Positions 1 through 5,277 of a DNA stretch of 5,277 nt are shown here, one piece after another (position 1 is the stretch's first letter; each line of letters opens with the position of its first letter). This DNA comes from Actinomycetota bacterium (GTDB taxonomy: Bacteria > Actinomycetota > Geothermincolia > Fen-727 > Anoxymicrobiaceae). The translations under genes were made by a program, and so were the position numbers. The notes beneath the pieces are model-generated. The model saw only the letters and a program-made list of their open reading frames with translations, ran no database searches and was not told the DNA's origin. Where the stretch lies: assembly GCA_016649525.1 (NCBI GenBank), contig JAENXM010000130.1:1-5277 (forward strand), in the 5' to 3' direction.

Positions 1-78
1 CACTATTGCGGGGACCAGTCCCCGCTCGTCATACGTCAGGTCATCTATACTCGATACATCGACCTCGTCTTCGCTCAT
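1..78 (-). CDS. hisI: HisI, phosphoribosyl-AMP cyclohydrolase, N-terminal fragment (runs off the left edge)
   Basis: HisI opens the adenine ring of phosphoribosyl-AMP in the third step of histidine biosynthesis, in the cytosol. Only 26 codons are visible, starting at the ATG at 78-76. The product begins MSEDEVDVSSIDDL and continues TYDERGLVPAIV; a GL(I/V)PAIVQD-type strand at this position is characteristic of the HisI N-terminus, and hisF lies in the same orientation at the other end of the window. The start follows the livF stop by 8 bases. A GAGGTG Shine-Dalgarno at 88-83 overlaps that stop and leaves a somewhat short 4-base spacer, which suggests translational coupling to livF. The metal- and zinc-binding residues lie outside the window. 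Whether the gene is hisI alone or a hisIE fusion cannot be judged. The call rests on a short motif plus context. Confidence 0.82.
   Translation of the reverse strand, partial: MSEDEVDVSSIDDLTYDERGLVPAIV
8..25. repeat. GC-rich inverted repeat inside the hisI start region
   Basis: The arms GCGGGGAC (8-15) and GTCCCCGC (18-25) are perfect reverse complements. As RNA this would be a 7-bp stem with a 4-base loop. It covers hisI codons 18-24 (ERGLVPA), a conserved stretch, so it may be a by-product of codon choice. No U-run follows it on the minus strand, so it is not an intrinsic terminator. Confidence 0.4.
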
Positions 79-86
79 TCTTCACC

Positions 87-794
87 TCACCCAAGGTATA
101 TCTTCTTCACTTCCTCGTTCTCGAGGAGTTCGCCGGCATCGCCCCCGAGTGCCACTTTTCCGGTTCTCATCACATAGCCATAGTCGGCCGTCTCAAGCGC
201 TATTTTCGCATCCTGTTCCACAAGGAGTATAGACAACCCCTGCTCGTGCAGTCTAAATAACGTTTTGAATATCGATTGTATTACCTTTGGGGCAAGGCCC
301 ATCGAAGGCTCATCCAGTAGAAGCAGCTTCGGGCGCGACATGAGAGCCCTGCCAACCGCCAGCATCTGCTGCTCTCCTCCAGAGAGTGTGCCTGCCAATT
401 GCCCGGACCTCTCCGCGAGGATCGGGAAGACCTCATATACCATCTCGATATCCTGCTTGTACTCGGCACGGTTCGCGAATCGCCTGCTGTACCTTCCGAG
501 CTCGAGGTTCTCCGCTACCGTCATGTCACCAAAGACCTGCCGCCCCTGTGGCGCGTGTGATATCCCCATTTTCACTATCTTGTTCGGTGGAGTATTAGTG
601 ATATCCTGGTCTTCGAAAATGATCAGGCCGTGCCTCGCCTTGTTGAGGCCGGATATTGTCCTCAGCAGAGTCGTCTTGCCGGCACCGTTGGCTCCGATAA
701 TGGTTGTTATCGATCCGCGGCGTACCCTTATGGTAACGTCCCTTAGTGCCTGTATGTTCCCGTAGAAGGTTGAGAGTTTTTCTACCCTCAGCAT
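87..794 (-). CDS. livF: LivF-type ABC transporter ATPase of the branched-chain amino acid family
   Basis: This is the second of two ATPases that power the transporter. LivF and LivG form the nucleotide-binding dimer on the cytoplasmic face of LivH-LivM. The 235-residue product has all ABC motifs: A-loop Tyr11, Walker A GANGAGKTT (34-42), Q-loop Gln83 within APQGRQVF, signature LSGGEQQ (137-143), Walker B LLLLDEP (157-163) with catalytic Glu162, and D-loop SMGLAP. The usual switch histidine is replaced by Gln194 in VEQDA; VEQN/VEQD is normal for LivF and separates it from LivG. Length matches the family (about 230-240). The ATG at 794 is 1 base after the livG stop (TGA-A-ATG), with AGGA at 808-805 ten bases upstream inside the end of livG. 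The family also serves amides, urea and aromatic acids, so the gene alone does not fix the substrate. Confidence 0.97.
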   Translation of the reverse strand: MLRVEKLSTFYGNIQALRDVTIRVRRGSITTIIGANGAGKTTLLRTISGLNKARHGLIIFEDQDITNTPPNKIVKMGISHAPQGRQVFGDMTVAENLELGRYSRRFANRAEYKQDIEMVYEVFPILAERSGQLAGTLSGGEQQMLAVGRALMSRPKLLLLDEPSMGLAPKVIQSIFKTLFRLHEQGLSILLVEQDAKIALETADYGYVMRTGKVALGGDAGELLENEEVKKIYLG

Positions 795-795
795 T

Positions 796-1566
796 TCATT
801 CAGTTCCTATTCCCAGGTACGCTTCGATAACCTTGGGATCATTCTTTATCACATCCGGTGTGCCGCGCGCGATGACCTCGCCGTAGTCGAGCACCACTAT
901 GTCGTTGGAGATTCCCATGACAAGGCCCATATCGTGCTCCACGATAATTATCGTGAGCCCGCGGTCTCGCAGTTTGGAGATAAGATTCGAGAGTTCCCCC
1001 GTCTCGTAAGGGTTGAGCCCCGCTGCCGGTTCATCGAGCAGCAGTATCTCAGGCTGGCTCGCGAGCGCCCTGGCGAACTCAAGCATCCTCTGCTGCCCGT
1101 ATGCGAGGTTCATTCCTTCGTCAGAAGCTCTGGTCTCGATACCTACATCCGTAAGTATCTGCATAGCCTCCTCGAATATTCTTCTCTCCTCGCGCATGGC
1201 GCGTGGGATTCTCAAGCTGTTCGACAGGAATCCGTACTTGGAACGAGAATGGCATCCGACCATCGTGTTCTCCAGGACTGTCATTCCCTCGAAGAGCTCC
1301 ACAGTCTGGAAAGTCCTTATCATGCCCATGGCTGTTATCTGGTCCGGTCTTGAGCCGATGATGTTCTTACCCTTTAGAATAACGCGGCCCGAGTTGGGAC
1401 GATAAACCCCCGTCAGTACATTGAACAGCGTCGTCTTTCCTGCTCCGTTCGGACCTATTACCGCCTTAATCTCTCCCGCTTCAACTGAGAAAGACACGTC
1501 GTCAAGAGCGGCCAGGCCACCGAAGAGTTTAGTGACCTCTTCGACTTCCAGTATCGACTCGTTCAC
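796..1566 (-). CDS. livG: LivG-type ABC transporter ATPase of the branched-chain amino acid family
   Basis: This is the first ATPase of the transporter, partner of LivF. The 256-residue product carries Walker A GPNGAGKTT (38-46), Q-loop Gln87 in IRTFQTVELF, the LivG-style signature LAYGQQR (154-160), Walker B ILLLDEP (174-180) with Glu179, AAGLNP after it, and switch His211 in VEHDM. LAYGQQR in place of LSGGQ, together with AAGLNP, is diagnostic of LivG/BraF. The C-terminus (GTPDVIKNDPKVIEAYLG) is also typical. Translation starts at a GTG (1566-1564), supported by GGAG at 1578-1575 with an 8-base spacer. The only nearby ATG (1580) is out of frame and stops after five codons. The start is 14 bases after the livM stop and the gene ends 1 base before livF, so it is an internal operon cistron. 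Confidence 0.97.
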   Translation of the reverse strand: MNESILEVEEVTKLFGGLAALDDVSFSVEAGEIKAVIGPNGAGKTTLFNVLTGVYRPNSGRVILKGKNIIGSRPDQITAMGMIRTFQTVELFEGMTVLENTMVGCHSRSKYGFLSNSLRIPRAMREERRIFEEAMQILTDVGIETRASDEGMNLAYGQQRMLEFARALASQPEILLLDEPAAGLNPYETGELSNLISKLRDRGLTIIIVEHDMGLVMGISNDIVVLDYGEVIARGTPDVIKNDPKVIEAYLGIGTE

Positions 1567-1574
1567 AGTCGCAG

Positions 1575-1578
1575 CTCC
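1575..1578 (-). promoter_or_regulatory. Ribosome binding site that selects the GTG start of livG
   Basis: GGAG reads on the minus strand in the 14-base gap after the livM stop codon. It is 8 bases from the GTG at 1566. No in-frame ATG is near, so this site is the main evidence for the GTG start. Confidence 0.7.
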
Positions 1579-1580
1579 AT

Positions 1581-2645
1581 CTAGTCGTGTGCTCTTATCC
1601 TGTCCAACAGCAGTTTTGCAGACCTTCTTCCAGCAGCGACCCCGCGCTCCATCCCGTAGGAAAGTCCTTTTGGTAGAAATATCATGAATATGATCAAGAG
1701 CAGGCCGTACAGTACAAGCGCGTAGTTACTGAAGTTCGTGAGGCTTTCAGGAATGCCTGGGATCCACTCAGGAAACACCTGTATGATGGATGGGAGAAAG
1801 GTAAGCGCTACTACTCCCACGAGGCCTCCCCATATGTCCCCCATGCCACCTACAACAACCATGGTTACAAAAAGGATCGATAGCGCAAAGGTGAAAGACT
1901 CCGGGTTGATGTAAAGCTGGAAGTGGGCGAAAAGCGCTCCTCCAAGCCCGGCCAGAACCGCGCTCCAGACGAATACTTTTACCCTGTAACTTCCTGTATT
2001 AACCCCCATTGCGTCAGCAGCAACTTCACTGGAGTGTAATGCCCTCAGTCCACGTCCGACCCTCGAAAGCACCAGGTTGATGGTCAAAAGCATGATAACA
2101 AGGACTATCGCCCAAACCAGATAGTAGAATTTTATATCTGTGTCGAACTTCAAACCAAAAATAGACAAGGGCGGGATATTCAACATGCCGACTGTTCCTC
2201 CAGTTAGACCTTTGAGCTGCGAGAAAAGGATAAAGGCGATCTCCCCAAGTCCGAGAGTCGCCATCGCAAGGTAATTCCCCTTTAGCCTTAGAACAGGTTT
2301 GCCCACCAGCCAACCGATTGCGCCCGCAAGCGAGGCACCAAGTATCACACCGAGCCATGTCGGAAACCAGGTGAACCTGGTGCACAATATCGCGGTCGTG
2401 TAAGCTCCAATCCCGAAGAAGGCAGCATGGCCAAGAGATATCTGACCTGCGTATCCCAGCAACAAGTTAAGACCTAAAACCGCACATGCATAGATACCTG
2501 TCAATACCATCAAATTCACGATGTCCATGTGAAGGGCCTCGCCGGGTATCGGCCTCGCCCAAATAGGCAGGATGAATATAAAAGCCGCTACTATGAGGAA
2601 CGTGCGGTAACTATGAGTTTCCACTATCCCTTTCCGTCTTGCCAT
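1581..2645 (-). CDS. livM: LivM-type permease subunit of the branched-chain amino acid ABC transporter
   Basis: This integral membrane subunit pairs with LivH to form the transport channel. The 354-residue product is dominated by hydrophobic segments, roughly at 14-33, 43-63, 97-117, 173-193, 223-241, 253-283 and 306-325, with others less certain. LivM hallmarks are LGLNLLLGYAGQISLGHAAF (57-76), the cytoplasmic coupling region SRVGRGLRALHSSEVAADAMGVN-type segment at 194-216 that contacts the ATPases, VVVGGMGDIWGGLVG (263-277) and the closing LPKGL (324-328). A basic tail follows (GRRSAKLLLDRIRAHD). Length is within the usual 300-420 range. The ATG at 2645 lies 2 bases after the livH stop. The Shine-Dalgarno is poor (AGGA at 2664-2661, 15 bases away), so translation probably depends on coupling to livH. 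Confidence 0.96.
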   Translation of the reverse strand: MARRKGIVETHSYRTFLIVAAFIFILPIWARPIPGEALHMDIVNLMVLTGIYACAVLGLNLLLGYAGQISLGHAAFFGIGAYTTAILCTRFTWFPTWLGVILGASLAGAIGWLVGKPVLRLKGNYLAMATLGLGEIAFILFSQLKGLTGGTVGMLNIPPLSIFGLKFDTDIKFYYLVWAIVLVIMLLTINLVLSRVGRGLRALHSSEVAADAMGVNTGSYRVKVFVWSAVLAGLGGALFAHFQLYINPESFTFALSILFVTMVVVGGMGDIWGGLVGVVALTFLPSIIQVFPEWIPGIPESLTNFSNYALVLYGLLLIIFMIFLPKGLSYGMERGVAAGRRSAKLLLDRIRAHD

Positions 2646-2647
2646 GT

Positions 2648-3583
2648 CTAAGCCATCACATCCTGACGCCTGCCCAGAAGCCCCTGTGGCCAGGCGAGAA
2701 GTACAAGTATCAATATCAAGAAAGCGACCGCGTCCTTATACCCGGACGGAAAAACCCCGGCGGCGATAGTCTCCAGCACGCCGAGAATCAGGCCACCCAC
2801 GACAGCCCCGGGTGCGCTCCCGAGTCCTCCCAGTATCGCCGCTGCAAAACCTTTCAGGCCCAGCATTGTGCCCACGCTGTATGCCGCAAACTTAATAGGG
2901 GCTATTATTATGCCGGCTGCTGCTCCGAGCGCGGCTGCTATAGTCCAAGCGATGAGTGAGCTTGTAGAGGTGCTTATGCCCACAAGGCTTGCGGCATCCG
3001 GGTTAGCTGCCGCAGCCGTCATCCCCTTGCCCACAATTGTTCTGTTGAAGAAAAGGAAAACAAGCAGAACCGCGAGTGCCGTGAAGCCGAAAACCCAAAA
3101 GCTCTGGGGAACCAGTGCAGCTCCCAGGAAGCGAATCGGCTTATCCCCGGAGAACGAAGCGATCTTCACCGGGTCCGACCCCCATATCCACTTTGCTACG
3201 GCGCGTAGGAATATGGAAAAGCCTATGGTGACAATTATTACGGTTATTACCGAGGAGTATCTGAGTGGATGAACGGCCAGCCTTTCAAAGCCAGCGCCAA
3301 GCAAGGTCACTATAATGACTGACAGTATGAAAGCAAGCGGGACAGGCACCCCGGCTTTGCTCGCGAAGGTGTACATCAGCATACCGCCAAGCATGCTGAA
3401 CTCTCCCTGGGCAAAGTTTATTACCCGGGTACTCGAGTATATTACCGAGAAACCCATCGCTACCAGGGCATAGATGCTGCCGACTGTCAGTCCGCTAACG
3501 ATCCACTGAAGGCCTGTGGAACCCTTGATTGAGAGTGTTACCACCAGAAGCAATGTAAACACTGTGGCAGAGCCGTATATCAT
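2648..3583 (-). CDS. livH: LivH-type permease subunit of the branched-chain amino acid ABC transporter
   Basis: This is the second membrane channel subunit. From the ATG at 3583 the product has 311 residues. Family landmarks are VSGLTVGSIYALVAMGFSVIY (29-49), INFAQGEFSMLGG (55-67), the ATPase-coupling region around 178-204 (FFNRTIVGKGMTAAAANPDAASLVGIS type), GLKGFAAAILGGLGSAPGA (242-260), GGLILGVLE (263-271) and the closing LAWPQGLLGRR (296-306). These correspond closely to E. coli LivH as I remember it. The start is uncertain. The ATG at 3583 has no Shine-Dalgarno, whereas a strong AAGGAG (3626-3621) sits 7 bases before an in-frame CTG at 3613-3611. That start would add ten residues (MSTYDKSRNK) to give 321. 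Either version has an extra hydrophobic stretch before the conserved core compared with E. coli LivH. The gene ends 2 bases before livM. Confidence 0.95.
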   Translation of the reverse strand: MIYGSATVFTLLLVVTLSIKGSTGLQWIVSGLTVGSIYALVAMGFSVIYSSTRVINFAQGEFSMLGGMLMYTFASKAGVPVPLAFILSVIIVTLLGAGFERLAVHPLRYSSVITVIIVTIGFSIFLRAVAKWIWGSDPVKIASFSGDKPIRFLGAALVPQSFWVFGFTALAVLLVFLFFNRTIVGKGMTAAAANPDAASLVGISTSTSSLIAWTIAAALGAAAGIIIAPIKFAAYSVGTMLGLKGFAAAILGGLGSAPGAVVGGLILGVLETIAAGVFPSGYKDAVAFLILILVLLAWPQGLLGRRQDVMA

Positions 3584-3620
3584 CTTGTTTCGGCTCTTGT
3601 CGTACGTGGACAGCTTGAAA

Positions 3621-3629
3621 CTCCTTCTT
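3621..3629 (-). promoter_or_regulatory. Strong Shine-Dalgarno upstream of livH, misplaced for the first ATG
   Basis: AAGAAGGAG reads on the minus strand here, the best ribosome binding site in the window. It is 37 bases from the ATG at 3583 but only 7 bases from an in-frame CTG at 3613. The next in-frame stop upstream is TGA at 3631-3629, so the open frame allows this longer start. Confidence 0.65.
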
Positions 3630-3635
3630 CATAGT

Positions 3636-3663
3636 TCAGGCTAGGCCCATAGGCCTAGCCTGA
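3636..3663. repeat. Perfect 12-bp inverted repeat (intercistronic hairpin) between livK and livH
   Basis: The arms TCAGGCTAGGCC (3636-3647) and GGCCTAGCCTGA (3652-3663) are exact reverse complements around a 4-base loop. As mRNA on the minus strand this is a stable stem-loop 30 bases after the livK stop and 6 bases before the livH Shine-Dalgarno. No run of U follows it in either direction, so it is not a standard intrinsic terminator. Hairpins between binding-protein and permease genes are known from other ABC operons (for example malE-malF) to protect the upstream message from 3' decay. That role here is inferred. Confidence 0.85.
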
Positions 3664-3693
3664 CAGAATTATCTTACAGTTCTCTTCTCTGGG

Positions 3694-4872
3694 CTACTTT
3701 ACTTCGGTCCACGCCCCGTTAGCGATCTTGATCATCAATAGATCGTCCACGTTCAGCCCATCATGATCCGTTGGCGAGTACGTATAGATCCCGTCTACCG
3801 CGACGAAGTCTTTTGTCTTCTCGATCTCGTCGCGCAGTTTGATGGGATCGTTGCCTGATCTCTTAAGAGCGTCGGTTATTATGAGACCCGCGTCCCATCC
3901 GTGGGCGGCGAACGTGTCGATGTCCATCTCGTACTTCTCTTTATATGCCGCGGAGAACTCGTCTACCGCATTCCGCCAATCGCTGCCCGTAGCAATCGAA
4001 CTCGGGAACAGCAACTTTCCCGCCGGGAAGGCGACGCCATCGGCTGCCGAGCCGCCTAGCTCTATGAACTTCTTGTTAGCTATGCCGTGACTTCCGATAT
4101 AGGGAATCGTCATGCCCAACTGCTGCATGTTCTTGGCGATAGATGCAGGTCCCGGGTTGGTACCCCAAACCACCACGGCCTGCGCGGGAGTCTGCTGGAT
4201 TTTCGTCAGCTGGGCGGTCATGTCAGTATCGGTACTACCGTACTGCTCCCGCGCAACGACCTCGATGTCATGATCTGGCGCCTTTGCCTGGAGCTCGTCC
4301 GCCCCTCCCGTTCCGAATGCGTTCGCGTCGTGCAGGATAGCGATCTTGGATACCTCGAGTACGTCCTCAAGGTATGAAATCACTTTCGCTATCGCCATAG
4401 AGTCCGTGGGTGGAGTGCGGAACACCCACTCGTTCACAGGATCTGTTATCTTGGTACCCGCCGCGCAGCAAATCAGAGTGACCATTTCCTTCGACGTGAC
4501 CGGGACCATTGCCAGAGTTGCACCCGTAGTGCTGCTTCCGATGACGGCCACGACATTTTCCTGTTTGATGAGCTTGTTGATGGCAACTGTGGCTTTTGCG
4601 GGATCGCTCTCGTCGTCCTCGATGATGAATTTGACCTTGACCCCGTCGATGCCGCCCTCGCTGTTGATCTTTTCCTCCAGCAGTGCCAGCGACCTCTGCT
4701 CGGGCTGGCCCAGAGGTGCAGCCGGCCCGCTGGTCGACAGGACGGCCCCTATCTTGTAGAAGTCCTTGGGCTTCTGTACCTTCGTCCCGCAGCCGAACGT
4801 CGTAATCGAAAGGGCCACGAACAGTGCCAGTACAACGATTGATGCCCCCATTCCGAACCGCTTACGCATCAT
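3694..4872 (-). CDS. livK: Extracellular solute-binding lipoprotein of the branched-chain amino acid ABC family (Peripla_BP_6, type I fold)
   Basis: This protein captures the ligand outside the membrane and delivers it to LivH-LivM. The 392-residue product starts with a signal peptide: basic MMRKRFGMG, a hydrophobic core at about 10-26, then FGC with Cys28, a likely lipid-modified cysteine. The lipobox (T-F-G-C) lacks the usual Leu at -3. The mature type I binding fold runs from about Tyr39 (YKIGAVLSTSGPAAPLGQPE) to the end. Visible features are DDESDPAKA (86-94), the ligand-loop SSTTGATLA (113-121), a Cys135-Cys136 pair, EWVFRTPPTDSMA (148-160), SHGIANKKFIELGG (261-274) and FAAHGWDAGL (321-330). 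These segments recall the RPA1789/CouP-like group, which binds aromatic or hydrophobic acids, more than E. coli LivJ/LivK, so the ligand is uncertain. The ATG at 4872 follows a G-rich ribosome binding site (AGGGGG, 7-base spacer); the adjacent ATG at 4869 is possible. Its own promoter probably lies just upstream. Confidence 0.93.
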   Translation of the reverse strand: MMRKRFGMGASIVVLALFVALSITTFGCGTKVQKPKDFYKIGAVLSTSGPAAPLGQPEQRSLALLEEKINSEGGIDGVKVKFIIEDDESDPAKATVAINKLIKQENVVAVIGSSTTGATLAMVPVTSKEMVTLICCAAGTKITDPVNEWVFRTPPTDSMAIAKVISYLEDVLEVSKIAILHDANAFGTGGADELQAKAPDHDIEVVAREQYGSTDTDMTAQLTKIQQTPAQAVVVWGTNPGPASIAKNMQQLGMTIPYIGSHGIANKKFIELGGSAADGVAFPAGKLLFPSSIATGSDWRNAVDEFSAAYKEKYEMDIDTFAAHGWDAGLIITDALKRSGNDPIKLRDEIEKTKDFVAVDGIYTYSPTDHDGLNVDDLLMIKIANGAWTEVK

Positions 4873-4923
4873 ACCAATTCCCCCTTTTCTCCGCTTTTTC
4901 GCTACCGCGCAAGGCTAAGGCCA

Positions 4924-4953
4924 AATATAACCATAACCCCCTGAGGTTGTCCA
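4924..4953 (-). promoter_or_regulatory. Candidate sigma70-type promoter for the liv operon
   Basis: On the minus strand, TGGACA (4953-4948) matches the -35 consensus at five of six positions and TATATT (4929-4924) matches the -10 consensus at five of six, with an 18-base spacer. Transcription would begin near 4917 and leave a leader of about 45 bases before livK. The spacer and -10 contain a tandem GGTTAT repeat (4938-4927). Found by eye only. It lies just past the hisF stop, where an operon promoter is expected. Confidence 0.5.
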
Positions 4954-4964
4954 TACGGGCACTA

Positions 4965-5277
4965 CTAGAGCCTTACCTCTATCCCGCGTGAAGCCAGGAA
5001 CTCCTTTGCCTCGGCGATAGCGTGCTCCTTGTAGTGGAAAATGCTTGCCGCCAGTACGGCGTCGCAGCCGGTCAGTTCTATCGCCTCCGCAAGGTGCTCG
5101 AGGTTGCCTGCCCCGCCGCTCGCGATTACGGGGATGGAGACTATATCGCAGACCGCCTTCGTCAGAGGTATATCGTAGCCCAGCTTGGTGCCGTCCCGGT
5201 CCATGCTGGTGAGCATTATCTCGCCCGCACCCAGTGATTCAACCCTGGATGCCCACTCAAGGACGTCGATACCAGCG
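4965..5277 (-). CDS. hisF: HisF, imidazole glycerol phosphate synthase cyclase subunit, C-terminal fragment (runs off the right edge)
   Basis: HisF uses ammonia from HisH to convert PRFAR to imidazole glycerol phosphate and AICAR, in the cytosol. The visible frame gives the last 103 residues of about 250, reading AGIDVLEWASRVESLGAGEI and on to the stop at 4967-4965. Strong family marks are LTSMDRDGTKLGYD, which carries the second-half catalytic-barrel aspartate (Asp176 in Thermotoga numbering, from memory), the phosphate-binding IPVIASGGAGN and DAVLAASIFHYKE, and the closing FLASRGIEVRL. The frame is open to the window edge with no sign of damage. No convincing terminator follows it, so read-through into the liv genes is possible. 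Upstream his genes, if present, lie outside the window. Confidence 0.97.
   Translation of the reverse strand, partial: AGIDVLEWASRVESLGAGEIMLTSMDRDGTKLGYDIPLTKAVCDIVSIPVIASGGAGNLEHLAEAIELTGCDAVLAASIFHYKEHAIAEAKEFLASRGIEVRL

Noticed and set aside
207..218. Missing switch histidine in LivF (Gln194 in VEQDA) as a degenerate ATPase
   Set aside because: VEQN/VEQD at this position is the normal state for LivF-family ATPases; all other motifs are intact.
265..765. 166-codon open frame on the plus strand, antisense to livF
   Set aside because: It lies entirely opposite a strongly supported ATPase, has no family motif or ribosome binding site that I can see, and looks like the usual antisense shadow of a gene with biased third positions.
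3495..3632. 45-codon minus-strand frame starting MKKEFQAVH that overlaps the start of livH
   Set aside because: Its ATG has no Shine-Dalgarno, and the strong AAGGAG falls inside its codons 2-4. The frame ends within livH without any known motif. A leader peptide is conceivable but unsupported.
3636..3663. Inverted repeat as an intrinsic terminator of livK
   Set aside because: Neither strand has a T-run after the stem, and the downstream permease genes must be transcribed for the transporter to work.
4346..4759. 137-codon open frame on the plus strand, antisense to the binding-protein gene
   Set aside because: Its Ser/Thr/Ala-rich translation is what antisense reading of livK codons gives; no recognisable domain and no independent start signal.
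4935..4948. AACC...GGTT pairing after hisF as a terminator
   Set aside because: Only four pairs with a six-base loop and no clean U-tract; too weak to call.
1..5277. A novel defence, mobile or otherwise undescribed system
   Set aside because: Every substantial gene belongs to a well-known family; no repeats array, integrase, transposase, tRNA or unexplained coding region was found. The interest is in gene order and expression signals.

Overview
All convincing genes in this window lie on the minus strand. In the direction of transcription (right to left) they are: the 3' end of hisF, a complete five-gene branched-chain-amino-acid-type (LIV/HAAT) ABC transporter operon in the order livK-livH-livM-livG-livF, and the first 26 codons of hisI at the left edge. 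The organism is bacterial, as shown by clear Shine-Dalgarno sites and tightly packed cistrons. Base composition looks roughly balanced by eye. The solute-binding protein has a lipoprotein-type signal peptide with an imperfect lipobox, which fits a monoderm or an anaerobic, environmental lineage better than an enterobacterium. The sequence alone does not fix the phylum.

Layout. 5277-4965: C-terminal part of HisF (imidazole glycerol phosphate synthase, cyclase subunit). 4964-4873: a 92-base gap with a plausible sigma70-type promoter (TGGACA, 18-base spacer, TATATT) and a G-rich ribosome binding site for livK. 4872-3694: solute-binding protein. 3693-3584: a gap holding a perfect 12-bp inverted repeat with a 4-base loop, followed by a very strong Shine-Dalgarno that is too far from the first ATG of livH but ideally placed for an in-frame CTG. 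3583-87: permeases livH and livM and ATPases livG and livF, separated by only 2, 14 and 1 bases. 78-1: start of hisI, 8 bases after livF, with its Shine-Dalgarno overlapping the livF stop codon. No stretch over 300 bases lacks a gene.

How the genes work together. The lipoprotein captures an amino acid or related hydrophobic carboxylate outside the membrane. LivH and LivM form the membrane channel, and LivG and LivF hydrolyse ATP to drive import. HisF and HisI belong to a different pathway, histidine biosynthesis. The main oddity is architectural: the transporter operon lies between two histidine genes that are commonly neighbours, and hisI is packed as if it were its sixth cistron. I see no phage, transposon, CRISPR, RNA gene or clearly novel protein system here.
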